DNA from: UBA1067 sp050874585
Lineage (GTDB): Bacteria > Verrucomicrobiota > Kiritimatiellia > RFP12 > UBA1067
Assembly: GCA_050874585.1 (NCBI GenBank)
Contig: JBNMKZ010000004.1
Span: forward strand, 1 to 64,000
Direction: 5' to 3'
DNA: 64,000 nt
The first letter of the stretch is position 1. Each line of letters starts with the position of its first letter. Of this stretch, positions 17,656 through 26,729 are shown piece by piece. A program made the translations under genes and the position numbers. The notes under the pieces were generated by a model. The model was not told the origin of the DNA. It made no database searches and saw only the letters and a list, made by a program, of their open reading frames with translations.

Positions 17656-17661
17656 AAACAG

Positions 17662-18027
17662 ATGTTTTGTATCGAATGTGGTGCACCAATGGACGAGGGT
17701 GCGGAAATCTGTCCGGCGTGTGGTGCGGTCGTTGTTCTCGGTCGTCGAGAGAAGGCAGACGGCTTTCAGATGGAGGACGACGATGCAAGGCCGCTTGACA
17801 ACAGTCCAGATCCGCTGGCCTTTGGGATTGCGAACTTGATCTTGTGGATCGTACCCGCCATCGGCTTGCCTGTTTCCGTCGTCGGAATGGTGATGAGTGC
17901 CAGACGAAGGAAAAGCGTCAGCCTGTTCCTGTGCATCGTTGGCGTTGTGTTTTCGCTGGTGAATGCGATCGCCGGTGCTGTCATTGGCGGCAAGCTGGGC
18001 ATCGCAATTGGCTTTCTGCTACTTTAG
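17662..18027 (+). CDS. Zinc-ribbon membrane protein
   Basis: A 121-residue protein with an N-terminal zinc ribbon (Cys3, Cys6, Cys17, Cys20 in two CxxC pairs), a short acidic linker, and two hydrophobic segments at about 53-79 and 86-119. Such small zinc-ribbon/DUF proteins are common and mostly of unknown function. The ATG has GGGAGAAAC just upstream. It stands between an unexplained leader and tRNA-Cys, so context gives no role. Confidence 0.75.
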   Translation: MFCIECGAPMDEGAEICPACGAVVVLGRREKADGFQMEDDDARPLDNSPDPLAFGIANLILWIVPAIGLPVSVVGMVMSARRRKSVSLFLCIVGVVFSLVNAIAGAVIGGKLGIAIGFLLL

Positions 18028-18086
18028 TTCTTCCTGCGGGCCTGTTTTGCCGCGTATGCGCGCTTTGATTTTCTTTCAGACCCCCA

Positions 18087-18116
18087 TTGACGGCGTGGCG
18101 CGGGAAATGATATACT
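18087..18116 (+). promoter_or_regulatory. tRNA-Cys promoter
   Basis: TTGACG at 18087-18092 and TATACT at 18111-18116 with 18-base spacing. The tRNA begins 15 bases after the -10. Confidence 0.75.
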
Positions 18117-18131
18117 ATCAACCACTTGACC

Positions 18132-18205
18132 GGTGGGATGGCCGAGCGGTTAGGTAGCGGACTGCAAATCCGCTTACAGCGGTTCAACTCCGCTTCCCAC
18201 CTCCA
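18132..18205 (+). tRNA. tRNA-Cys (anticodon GCA)
   Basis: GGTGGGA (18132-18138) pairs with TCCCACC (18195-18201), followed by T and encoded CCA. The anticodon arm GCGGA-CTGCAAA-TCCGC contains GCA. It is 17 bases upstream of a membrane protein gene and probably co-transcribed with it. Confidence 0.95.
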
Positions 18206-18222
18206 ATCTTCAAAGTGAGAAC

Positions 18223-18780
18223 ATGATCGCAACTTGGGGCCTGATTCTCGGTTTACCGCTCCTCGCCTTTGGCGGGGGTTCGCTTCTTTTGAGCGGTCGA
18301 ATGTCCCGTTTTATTGACTGGTTTGAGACTTCCCGCGCTGTTGCCGTGCTTCTGACGGTCGTCGCTTGGTTTTGGACGGCGTACGAGTGCGACACGATTG
18401 GAATTGACGTTTTCGACATGATTCTCAAGCGTTTTCCCGGTGAAGTCTGGATTTTGGCGGCGGTGCTGTCGTTCCTGACCGTGGTTTGGATGCCCAAGAA
18501 CTTGTCCGTCCGGGCCTTGACGGGCATCCTGATGCTGATACCGGCTGAACTTTTCAAGGTGACGCGGTTGCTCCTGCCCGAGAGCGGTGCCGCGCCTGTG
18601 CACCTTTTCGTGGTGACGGCCTATATTGGGGCCGTTCTCGGAATGTATGGTATGTTCTACCCCTGGCGGCTTGAGCGCGGGATGCGCTGGTTCCAGTCCT
18701 CGCCCCTTCGGCTGAAGGCGTTGGGGCTTGTGTGCGCGGTCTGGGGGCTTGGTCTTCTCCTCATCGGTTTTTCGATATGA
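18223..18780 (+). CDS. Hypothetical multi-pass membrane protein
   Basis: 185 residues with about six hydrophobic segments (near 3-25, 37-55, 75-92, 98-114, 128-148 and 165-184). No motif that I recognise. The start ATG at 18223 has AAAGTGAGAAC upstream, a weak ribosome site. The stop overlaps the ATG of the phosphate cotransporter (ATGA), so the two are coupled and may work together, but nothing in the sequence says how. Confidence 0.7.
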   Translation: MIATWGLILGLPLLAFGGGSLLLSGRMSRFIDWFETSRAVAVLLTVVAWFWTAYECDTIGIDVFDMILKRFPGEVWILAAVLSFLTVVWMPKNLSVRALTGILMLIPAELFKVTRLLLPESGAAPVHLFVVTAYIGAVLGMYGMFYPWRLERGMRWFQSSPLRLKALGLVCAVWGLGLLLIGFSI

Positions 18781-20477
18781 AAGATATTCTTCTGATCCTC
18801 GTGACGGTTTGCGGAGGCCTTGGCCTCTTCCTGTTGGGGATGAAGCATCTTTCGGAGGGGCTGCAGGCGACGGCGGGCGGCGGCTTGCGCAAGTTCATGT
18901 CCCATGCGACGAGCCGACGGCTTGTGGGCGTTGGGACGGGCATCATCTCGACGGTCATCGTCCAGTCGTCCTCAATCATCACGGTGATGCTCGTTGGCTT
19001 CGTCTCGACGGCCCTACTGACGTTGCCGCAGGCGATAAACGTGTTGATTGGCGCGAATATCGGCACAACGGCGACGATTTGGATTATCGCCTACGCGCCG
19101 GATCCCCAGGTTCTTGGTTTCATTGGCATCGCGCTTGGCGGCGCGATGTATTTTTTCTTGCGCGGCGAACGCGTCCATAACCTCGGTCTGACGGTCATCG
19201 GCCTTGGGCTGGTCTTCTTGGGCCTTTACTTCATGTCGAAGGGCGTCATGCCGATTCGCGAGAATCCCGAGATTGCGAAAGTCTTCACGTCCATGAGCTG
19301 TGAGACCATCCCGGGTGTGCTGCTGGTTGCCTTCGCGGCGATGTTGCTGACGGCGGTCATCCAGTCCTCGGCGGCGACGATTGCGATTGCCATGACGCTG
19401 GCGGCCCAGAAGTTGATTACCTACGAGGTGGCGATTGCCGTGCTGTTCGGGGCGAACATCGGCACGACGGCGACGGGGTGGATCGCGGCGATCGGCGGCA
19501 CGGCGGATGCGCGGCGGACGGCGCTGGCGCATACGCTGTCCAACATCATCGGGTCGATTGTGTTTCTGCCGTTGTTCCCCCTGTTCGTGAAGGGCGGGCA
19601 GATGCTCTTTCCGAACTGGAATGTTGCCGAGACGATGATTGTGTCGGGGCATCCGGCACAAGTCCTGACGCACATCATGGCACCCATTGCCGTGACGGAT
19701 ACGATTTTTGCTGTTTGCCGTGGGGTGTTGCTTTTTCCATTTGTGAAGCCTTTTGCGCGTTTGATTGAGTTTTTGGTCAAACAGCCGGAGAATGAGAAGC
19801 CGCACCTGTCGGCACTGAAGGTCGGTGCGCGTCTCTCGCCCGTCATCGCCTGCGACCAGGCCCTGTTGGAGGTCCAGTTCATGCGCAAGAGCAATCTTGA
19901 GTTGCTGGACTGTGCGCGGCAGGTCATCGCCGGCACAAGCGACGAGGAGATGGAGAATCACATCATCCATCGCGAGGACATTCTGGACAACGTGCAGCGC
20001 GAGGTGACCGAGTTCCTTGGTGGGATTATGACGAAGCGCCTCGGATGGGATGTCGCGGAACGGGCGCGGCGGCTCCTGCGCATTACGGACGAGTTGGAGT
20101 CCGTTTCGGACGAATCGGCGGCGATTCTGCGTGTCGTTCGTCGATTCAGGACGCGCAAGCAGCGGATTTCAGAGGCTTCGGTGGCCGTTCTCCTCTCCGT
20201 CCACGACCGTGTGAATGCGTTCGCCGAGAAGGTTTCTCCCTGGATTTGTTCGCCGCGTGTGCCGATTGACGTGGAGGCCGTCCAGGCGGAGTCGCGGGAG
20301 ATTCACGAGTTTATCCGCGAGTGCCGTCGGACGCAGCTCGGACGCATCGGCTCGGACGACCCGGAGTCCCCGTTGCGCGTTCTGGGTGAGTTGGATGTTA
20401 TCAATGCCTATGAGCGCATTCGGGCCTATTATCTGAACATTGCCGAGACGCTGGCGGGCGGGAAAGTCGCCAAGTGA
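18777..20477 (+). CDS. Na+/phosphate cotransporter, NptA/PNaS family, with PhoU-like tail
   Basis: Sodium-dependent phosphate uptake or export protein of 566 residues. The duplicated core signatures are present: QSSS at 63-66 with GANIGTT at 92-98, and QSSA at 196-199 with GANIGTT at 225-231. After about residue 350 the protein becomes soluble and helical, resembling the PhoU domain common in bacterial members. The ATG at 18777 overlaps the preceding stop; the longer open frame upstream is not used. Confidence 0.9.
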   Translation: MKDILLILVTVCGGLGLFLLGMKHLSEGLQATAGGGLRKFMSHATSRRLVGVGTGIISTVIVQSSSIITVMLVGFVSTALLTLPQAINVLIGANIGTTATIWIIAYAPDPQVLGFIGIALGGAMYFFLRGERVHNLGLTVIGLGLVFLGLYFMSKGVMPIRENPEIAKVFTSMSCETIPGVLLVAFAAMLLTAVIQSSAATIAIAMTLAAQKLITYEVAIAVLFGANIGTTATGWIAAIGGTADARRTALAHTLSNIIGSIVFLPLFPLFVKGGQMLFPNWNVAETMIVSGHPAQVLTHIMAPIAVTDTIFAVCRGVLLFPFVKPFARLIEFLVKQPENEKPHLSALKVGARLSPVIACDQALLEVQFMRKSNLELLDCARQVIAGTSDEEMENHIIHREDILDNVQREVTEFLGGIMTKRLGWDVAERARRLLRITDELESVSDESAAILRVVRRFRTRKQRISEASVAVLLSVHDRVNAFAEKVSPWICSPRVPIDVEAVQAESREIHEFIRECRRTQLGRIGSDDPESPLRVLGELDVINAYERIRAYYLNIAETLAGGKVAK

Positions 20478-21697
20478 TGAAGCGGCACCTGATTGGCATT
20501 GGGGGCGTTGGGATGAGCGCCCTTGCGACGACACTCGTTCGCCTGGGCGAGCGGGTGACGGGGGCGGATCGCAACCTGTCGACGAAGAACATCACCTTCC
20601 TGCGTTCCATTGGCATTGCGTGTTTTCCGGATGACGGGAGTGGGGTGGATGCCGAGACGGGTGAGGTGATTGTCTCGACGGCGATTGAGGCGGACAATCC
20701 AGGACTTCGTCGGGCGAGGGAACTTGGAATCCCCGTTGTCCATCGGGCGAAGGCCCTTGCATCCGCCCTGTCCGGGCATCGGCTCGTGGCCGTTGTTGGG
20801 ACGTGCGGCAAGTCGACGGTGACGGCGATGCTTGGGCACATCCTCGTCCAGTGTGGATTCGACCCGTTTTGCGTCAATGGCGCGAATGTGCCCGGATGGG
20901 AAGGGGCCGTCCGCGTGGGGTGCGGCGACTATGCCGTTGCCGAGGTCGATGAAAGCGACCGATCCCTGGTCGCGTTCCATCCCTACGCGGCGATTGTCAC
21001 GAACGCCAGTGCCGACCACTACTCGAAGGCAGAGATGGACCAGGTCTTTGACGCGTTCATCGAGGGTCTCCCGGGGCCGGTCGTGGACGGTCGGGTTCGG
21101 CTTGGTGAGGCGGATGTCTCGATACCGGGGCTGCACAATCGGCACAATGCGTGGCTGGCGTTGCGCATGGCGGTCGCCCTCGGGTGCGACGAATCCGCCG
21201 CGCGCGAGGCGTTGCGCCATTTTGGCGGGGTCGAGCGGCGTCTTCAGCGGTATGGAACGTGCGTTTATGACGATTATGCGCACAATCCCGAGAAACTGCG
21301 GGCCATGTGGACGACGCTGGCGGAGGCGTATCCGGGCGGCGTGTGCGTCGTTTGGCGGCCCCATGGGTATGCGCCGCTTCGGAAAATGCTGGATCCGCTG
21401 GTTGAGATGTTCGCCGAGGTCGTCCGTCCACAGGACAAGCTTCTTCTTTTGCCCGTGTACGATGCGGGTGGAACGGCCGATCGCTCGATTCAGTCGGATG
21501 CGCTCGCTGCACGGCTGGGGGATGGAATTTGCGAGCAGGTTGCCGATTTAGAGGGGGCGTATGCGTGGATTCGGCAGAATCGCGCTGCATTTGCCGCGTT
21601 TGCGACGTGCGGTGCGCGGGATCCCGACTTGCCGTCTCTTGCCGCACGAATTGCCGCGCTGGTGGACGGGCCCAAGATTGCCCCTTCTTTCGTGTAG
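20477..21697 (+). CDS. murC: Mur ligase, MurC-like (UDP-N-acetylmuramate--amino acid ligase)
   Basis: ATP-dependent ligase of peptidoglycan synthesis or recycling. The 406 residues contain the MurC/Mpl N-terminal GIGGVGMS at 7-14, the ATP loop GTCGKST at 108-114, and FGGVERR followed by VYDDYAHNP in the C-terminal domain. MurC and the recycling enzyme Mpl share these motifs; the gene stands alone, outside a division/cell-wall cluster, so either is possible. The length is shorter than E. coli MurC (491). Start ATG 20477 overlaps the transporter stop. Confidence 0.75.
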   Translation: MKRHLIGIGGVGMSALATTLVRLGERVTGADRNLSTKNITFLRSIGIACFPDDGSGVDAETGEVIVSTAIEADNPGLRRARELGIPVVHRAKALASALSGHRLVAVVGTCGKSTVTAMLGHILVQCGFDPFCVNGANVPGWEGAVRVGCGDYAVAEVDESDRSLVAFHPYAAIVTNASADHYSKAEMDQVFDAFIEGLPGPVVDGRVRLGEADVSIPGLHNRHNAWLALRMAVALGCDESAAREALRHFGGVERRLQRYGTCVYDDYAHNPEKLRAMWTTLAEAYPGGVCVVWRPHGYAPLRKMLDPLVEMFAEVVRPQDKLLLLPVYDAGGTADRSIQSDALAARLGDGICEQVADLEGAYAWIRQNRAAFAAFATCGARDPDLPSLAARIAALVDGPKIAPSFV

Positions 21698-21874
21698 GTC
21701 CATTAGATTTTACAAGTCTCAAGGTCCTGCGGTGGAGGGCTTTTCAGCCATGGGGCAGTCGTTTTCACGCCGAGCCGCCGAACCGCAAGGGAAATGAACC
21801 ACGGCGGATCTTTCCACTTTTGCCGCCCCATTTGGTTGTGCAGTTTTTCCTATTCGAAAATGCCGCGTTCGTCC

Positions 21875-21904
21875 TTGACTTTCGGCGGCGAAAAGCGGTA
21901 TAAT
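21875..21904 (+). promoter_or_regulatory. V-ATPase operon promoter
   Basis: TTGACT at 21875-21880 and TATAAT at 21899-21904 with 18-base spacing. The leader is about 26 bases and contains TTAGGAG before the atpE ATG. Bases 21698-21870 show no gene. Confidence 0.8.
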
Positions 21905-21936
21905 CACTTCCAATCATCCCGCATTAGGAGATTGAA

Positions 21937-22506
21937 ATGGCAGAAGACGTGCAGAGTTTGCTTGAGAAGATTAACCGCGAAGGCGTCGAAAAGGCGCAGG
22001 CGACGGCGGATGGAATCATCGCCGAGGCGAAAAAGCGCGCGGCGGAAATCGTGAAGTCCGCGAATGAGGAGGCCGCCCAGGCCAAGGCTGCGTCCGAGAA
22101 GGCGGCGGCGGATTATGCGGCGCGCGCGGCGGAGACGATCCGCCAGTCCGCTCGCGACACGGTGCTCAAGGTCGAGTCCGCCGTGACGGCTCTCCTTGAA
22201 AAGTTGCTGGCGAAGGACGTGGATCGTGCCTTGGCCGAAGAGAAGACGGTCGTTGCGCTGGTTGCCGAGGCGGTCAAGGGCCTGACGGGTCCGGCGGAAG
22301 TCGCCGTTCCCGCGAAGCTCGCCCCGGCCCTGAAGGCCCAGTTGGCCGCGCAGACGAACCTGACGGTCGTCATGGACGAGACGCTCGGAACGGGATTCTC
22401 GGTGAAGACCGATGGCGGGCGCGTTGAGCATGCCTTTACGGGTTCCGTCCTGACCGAAGAACTGGCGCGTCGGCTGCGTCCCGACCTTGCGAAGTTGGTG
22501 AAATGA
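21937..22506 (+). CDS. atpE: V/A-type ATPase subunit E
   Basis: Peripheral stalk subunit of a V-type ATPase. 189 residues: a long Ala/Lys/Glu-rich helix (1-95) followed by a globular domain with the TGFSVKTDGG segment typical of subunit E. It opens the cluster with a strong promoter and a good Shine-Dalgarno (TTAGGAGATTG). The stop overlaps the next ATG. Confidence 0.88.
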   Translation: MAEDVQSLLEKINREGVEKAQATADGIIAEAKKRAAEIVKSANEEAAQAKAASEKAAADYAARAAETIRQSARDTVLKVESAVTALLEKLLAKDVDRALAEEKTVVALVAEAVKGLTGPAEVAVPAKLAPALKAQLAAQTNLTVVMDETLGTGFSVKTDGGRVEHAFTGSVLTEELARRLRPDLAKLVK

Positions 22507-22988
22507 GCGTTGACTACATTGTCTCAAGCCTTCCGGTGCTGGCGTTTGACCAGCCCGCGCCCTTGACATGGGCGAGATTCGTCGAGGCCTGCGGGGGGGG
22601 CGAAAAAGTGCCGCGCCCGCGCACTTGGACTGATTTGGAGACCCAGTTGCGCAATGCGGTCGCCGAGGCGCGCGGCGGTGAACGCTACAAGCGTCCGGCG
22701 GAGGGCTGTTCGCTCTACTGGAAGAATCGCGTCCTCGCGTGTTTCCAGGAAAAGGACATTGCCCGGCGCGACGAATTGCTGGATCGCGTGTGGTGGGATG
22801 CCGCCGGTGAGCTGACGGCGCTCGCCTCGCCGCTTGGCAGGGGTGCGCTGGCGACATATGCGGTGCGCTTGGAGATTGCCCTTCGGCGTACGCGCATCTC
22901 GCGTGAGAAGGGGAACGAGGCATTTGACCGGCTGACCGCCGAGACGAAGCGGTCGCCCGAAAATCTTGAAACGGAGAAAGAAGCATGA
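22503..22988 (+). CDS. DUF2764-type protein of the V-ATPase cluster
   Basis: 161 residues, mostly helical and charged, beginning with the segment YIVSSLPVL that I associate with DUF2764. A gene of this kind stands between atpE and atpA in Chlamydiae and Bacteroidetes, and the same order here is the main support. Its role is unknown; an assembly or stalk function is inferred from position. Overlaps atpE and atpA by ATGA junctions. Confidence 0.7.
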   Translation: MSVDYIVSSLPVLAFDQPAPLTWARFVEACGGGEKVPRPRTWTDLETQLRNAVAEARGGERYKRPAEGCSLYWKNRVLACFQEKDIARRDELLDRVWWDAAGELTALASPLGRGALATYAVRLEIALRRTRISREKGNEAFDRLTAETKRSPENLETEKEA

Positions 22989-24757
22989 CAACAGGCAGAA
23001 TCGCAGCCGTCAACGGCAATATGATCACCGTCGTCTTTGACGGGGCCGTCGCACAAAACGAGGTCGGGTACGCCCTCCTCGGCGACAAGCGGCTCATGGC
23101 CGAAATCGTCCGCGTGCGCGGCACACGGTGCGACATGCAGGTCTTCGATGCGACGACGGATCTTGCGGTGGATGACAAGGTTGAGTTCTCGGGCGACCTG
23201 CTCGCGGCGGAACTCGGACCGGGGATGCTGGCGCAGGTCTACGACGGCCTGCAGAACCCGCTCGCCGAACTCGCCAAGGAGGCGGGAAAGATTTCAAAGG
23301 ATGCGGGCTACTTCCTTCAGCGCGGCATGTACCTGCCGGGTCTGCCGCGTGACAAGAAGTGGGACTGGCACCCGACCGCGAAGGTTGGCCAGCGCGTGAC
23401 GGCGGGCGAAGCCCTCGGTTGGGTGACGGAGGGCATCTTCGACGGCAAGACGATGCCGGGGCACAAGATTATGGTGCCGTTCGCCTTCCGCGGCGTTTAT
23501 ACTGTGAAGGAACTTGCGCCGGCGGGGGACTACACGGTGACGGAAGACGTTGCAACGCTGACGGACGACGCAGGCAAGGATGTCAAGGTCCAGATGATGC
23601 AACGTTGGCCGGTGAAGGTGCCCATCCGTTGCTACACCGAGCGCCTTGCCCCGACCGAGACGCTTGAGACGACCGTGCGGACGATTGACACGTTCTTCCC
23701 CGTTGCAGTTGGTGGAACCTACTGCATTCCCGGTCCGTTTGGCGCGGGCAAGACGGTGTTGCAGCAGACGACGGCGCGTTATGCGAAGGTCGATGTCGTC
23801 ATTTCCGCCGCGTGCGGCGAACGCGCGGGCGAGGTTGTTGAGACGCTGAAGGAATTCCCTGAAATCAAGGACCCGAAGACGGGCCAGTCGCTGATGAAGC
23901 GCACGATCATCATCTGCAACACCTCGTCCATGCCGGTTGCCTCGCGTGAGGCATCGGTGTACACGGCGGTGACGCTGGCGGAGTACTTCCGGCAGATGGG
24001 GCTGAACGTGCTGGTACTGGCGGACTCGACCTCGCGGTGGGCGCAGGCGATGCGCGAACTCTCGGGCCGACTGGAGGAGATTCCGGGCGAGGAGGCCTTC
24101 CCGGCCTACCTGGAATCGCGCATTGCGGCGTTCTACGAGCGTGCCGGACGCGTGAAGTTGAAGGATGGCTCGATTGGTTCGGTGACCATCGGCGGAACGG
24201 TCTCGCCGGCGGGCGGCAACTTCGACGAGCCGGTGACGCAGGCGACCCTGAAGGTCGTGGGCGGCTTCCACGGGTTGTCGCGGGCGCGTTCGGATGCGCG
24301 GCGCTACCCGGCGATTGACCCGCTTGACTCGTGGAGCCAGTACAATTCGGTCATTGAGCAGGATCGCGTCGAACGCGCCCGCGCAATTCTCCGCAAGGGC
24401 AGCGAGATCGGGCAGATGATGAAAGTCGTCGGCGAAGAGGGGACATCCCTTGAGGACTTCACAACCTATCTCAAGGCGGAATTCCTCGACGCGGTCTACC
24501 TGCAGCAGAATGCGTTCAGCGAATCCGATGCGACGACTCCGGTGGAGCGTCAGCGGGTGATGTTCGGCGTGGTCGAGAAGGCCCTGCTTGCGACCTATTC
24601 CTTTAAGGACAAGGATGCAACGCGTGGCTTCTTCATGGATCTGCAGCAGAACTTCATCGACTGGAACGACAAGCCGTTCACGTCGGAGGAATTCGCCACG
24701 CAGAAGGCGGCTCTTGAGGGCAAGATTGCGGCGGCATCCGCGAACGAACATGCATGA
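22985..24757 (+). CDS. atpA: V/A-type ATPase catalytic subunit A
   Basis: Catalytic subunit of 590 residues. The P loop GPFGAGKTVLQ is at 250-260. The bulge (non-homologous) domain that distinguishes V-type A from F-type beta lies before it, at about 110-190. The enzyme couples ATP to H+ or Na+ transport across the membrane. Translationally coupled on both sides of the cluster. Confidence 0.96.
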   Translation: MTTGRIAAVNGNMITVVFDGAVAQNEVGYALLGDKRLMAEIVRVRGTRCDMQVFDATTDLAVDDKVEFSGDLLAAELGPGMLAQVYDGLQNPLAELAKEAGKISKDAGYFLQRGMYLPGLPRDKKWDWHPTAKVGQRVTAGEALGWVTEGIFDGKTMPGHKIMVPFAFRGVYTVKELAPAGDYTVTEDVATLTDDAGKDVKVQMMQRWPVKVPIRCYTERLAPTETLETTVRTIDTFFPVAVGGTYCIPGPFGAGKTVLQQTTARYAKVDVVISAACGERAGEVVETLKEFPEIKDPKTGQSLMKRTIIICNTSSMPVASREASVYTAVTLAEYFRQMGLNVLVLADSTSRWAQAMRELSGRLEEIPGEEAFPAYLESRIAAFYERAGRVKLKDGSIGSVTIGGTVSPAGGNFDEPVTQATLKVVGGFHGLSRARSDARRYPAIDPLDSWSQYNSVIEQDRVERARAILRKGSEIGQMMKVVGEEGTSLEDFTTYLKAEFLDAVYLQQNAFSESDATTPVERQRVMFGVVEKALLATYSFKDKDATRGFFMDLQQNFIDWNDKPFTSEEFATQKAALEGKIAAASANEHA

Positions 24758-24768
24758 GGAGTTAGACG

Positions 24769-26079
24769 ATGTTCAACAACAAGATTTACCACAAGATTGA
24801 CGCGCTTTCGGGCTCGGTGGCGACGCTGCGGGCCGAAGGCGTGAAGTACAACGAAATCGCCGAGGTCGAGTCGCGAGCCGGAACGTCGCTGGCACAGGTC
24901 ATCAAGTTGGACGGGCCGAACGTGACGCTGCAGATTTTTGCGGGTGCGCGTGGCGTGGATACGGCGGCGAAGGTGCGCTTTCTGGGCGAGACGATGAAGG
25001 TCCCGTTCTCGGATGCGCTTCTTGGCCGGGCGTTCACGGGTACGGGTGTGCCGCGTGACGGTGGCCCTGCGATTACCGAGAATCCCTCGCCCATCGGACA
25101 GCCGTCGGTGAACCCGGCTAAGCGCATTATGCCGAACAAGATGGTGCGCACGAACATTCCGATGATTGACCTCTTCAACTCGCTCGTGAAGTCGCAGAAG
25201 TTGCCGATTTTTGCGCGTGCGGGCGAGCCGTACAACGAACTGCTGGCGCGAATCGCCCTCCAGGCCGACTCGGACGTGATTGTCATCGGTGGCATGGGAC
25301 TGAAGTATGACGAGTACCTGAAGTTCCGTAATACGCTCGACAAGTCGGGTGCGCTCGCGAAGACGGTGATGTTCGTCCATACGGCGGCGGATCCGACCGT
25401 GGAGTGTATGCTGGTTCCGGATGTCTCGCTCGCCGTCGCCGAGAAGTTCGCACTGAAGGGCAAGGATGTCCTCGTTCTTCTGACGGACATGACGTCGTTT
25501 GCGGACGCGATGAAGGAAATCGCCATTACGATGGAGCAGATTCCATCGAACCGCGGCTATCCAGGCGACCTCTATTCCCAGCTCGCCTCGCGCTACGAGA
25601 AGGCCGTGGACTTCGATGGGGCTGGCTCCATCACGATTCTGGCGGTGACGACCATGCCGGGCGATGACGTGACGCACCCGGTGCCGGATAACACGGGCTA
25701 CATTACCGAGGGTCAGTTCTACCTGCGCAACGGGCGCATTGAGCCGTTCGGTTCGCTGAGCCGTCTGAAACAGCAGGTGAACAAGAACACGCGTGAAGAC
25801 CACCGCACGGTGATGGATGCAATGATCAAGCTTTACGCCCAGTACAAGGAGACGGTCGAGAAGCAGTCCATGGGCTTCAAGATGTCTGCCTGGGACCAGA
25901 AACTCCTGGCCTATGGCGCGGCGTTTGAGAAGAACATGATGGACCTTTCGGTCAACATCACCCTTGAGGAGGCCTTGGACCTCGGGTGGAAGATCCTGGC
26001 GGACAACTTCGAGAAGACCGAAGTTGGTATTCCCTCCAAGCTGAGCGACAAGTTCTGGCCGAAGAAGTCTGCCGCATGA
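24769..26079 (+). CDS. atpB: V/A-type ATPase regulatory subunit B
   Basis: Non-catalytic nucleotide-binding subunit of 436 residues, with no canonical GxxxxGKT loop, as expected for B. The family segments with FNSLVKSQKLPIFA and the SNRGYPGDLYSQLA stretch are present. Preceded by GAGGAGTTAG. The next gene is apt, not subunit D, so the stalk and membrane subunits D, I and K are not in this cluster. Confidence 0.95.
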   Translation: MFNNKIYHKIDALSGSVATLRAEGVKYNEIAEVESRAGTSLAQVIKLDGPNVTLQIFAGARGVDTAAKVRFLGETMKVPFSDALLGRAFTGTGVPRDGGPAITENPSPIGQPSVNPAKRIMPNKMVRTNIPMIDLFNSLVKSQKLPIFARAGEPYNELLARIALQADSDVIVIGGMGLKYDEYLKFRNTLDKSGALAKTVMFVHTAADPTVECMLVPDVSLAVAEKFALKGKDVLVLLTDMTSFADAMKEIAITMEQIPSNRGYPGDLYSQLASRYEKAVDFDGAGSITILAVTTMPGDDVTHPVPDNTGYITEGQFYLRNGRIEPFGSLSRLKQQVNKNTREDHRTVMDAMIKLYAQYKETVEKQSMGFKMSAWDQKLLAYGAAFEKNMMDLSVNITLEEALDLGWKILADNFEKTEVGIPSKLSDKFWPKKSAA

Positions 26080-26633
26080 ATACGACATCCGTCGCCGACC
26101 GCGAGGCGCAGAAACTGGCGGAGTGCGTCCATTCGATTCCCGACTTCCCGAAGCCCGGCATCCTGTTTAGGGACGTGACGGGGATTTTCGACACGGCGGA
26201 AGGCTTCCGACTGTCGATTGATCTTCTCGTGCGAGCATTGGAGGGTGTCAAGTTTGACCTCATCGTCGCGCCCGAGTCGCGCGGGTTCATCTTCGGTGCA
26301 GCCCTTGCCGATCGGCTTGGCAAGGCGTTTGTGCCGATTCGCAAGCCTGGCAAACTGCCGCGTGCGACGATTAGCGAGGACTACAAGCTGGAGTATGGAA
26401 CGGCGACCGTCCAGATGCATGCGGACGCGGTCAAGCCCGGTGCGAGGGTTGTTCTCATCGACGACTTGCTGGCGACGGGCGGGACGGCGGCAGCCGGAGC
26501 GCGACTCGTCGAGCGCTTGGGTGGAAAGGTCGTGAAGATGGTCTTTCCGCTTGAACTGGCGGGATTTGATGCACGGCGCGGCATTCTTGCTGGCTACGAC
26601 GTCGCCTCGCTCGTGCAATACCCCGGCAAGTGA
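26076..26633 (+). CDS. apt: Adenine phosphoribosyltransferase
   Basis: Salvages adenine with PRPP to AMP. 185 residues with the PDFPKPGILFRDVT opening of the family and the PRPP loop VVLIDDLLATGGTAA at 125-139. The ATG at 26076 overlaps the atpB stop, so it is read as the last gene of the V-ATPase transcript. The open frame continues upstream within atpB but has no start signal there. Confidence 0.94.
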   Translation: MNTTSVADREAQKLAECVHSIPDFPKPGILFRDVTGIFDTAEGFRLSIDLLVRALEGVKFDLIVAPESRGFIFGAALADRLGKAFVPIRKPGKLPRATISEDYKLEYGTATVQMHADAVKPGARVVLIDDLLATGGTAAAGARLVERLGGKVVKMVFPLELAGFDARRGILAGYDVASLVQYPGK

Positions 26634-26729
26634 CGCGGACGGGATAATGCGCCTACATCGTTTTGACGCTTTGTTCCGCGTGGACGGTTTTTGGATATTT
26701 TGTTTTGAAACCCATAAGAAGGATGGGGA

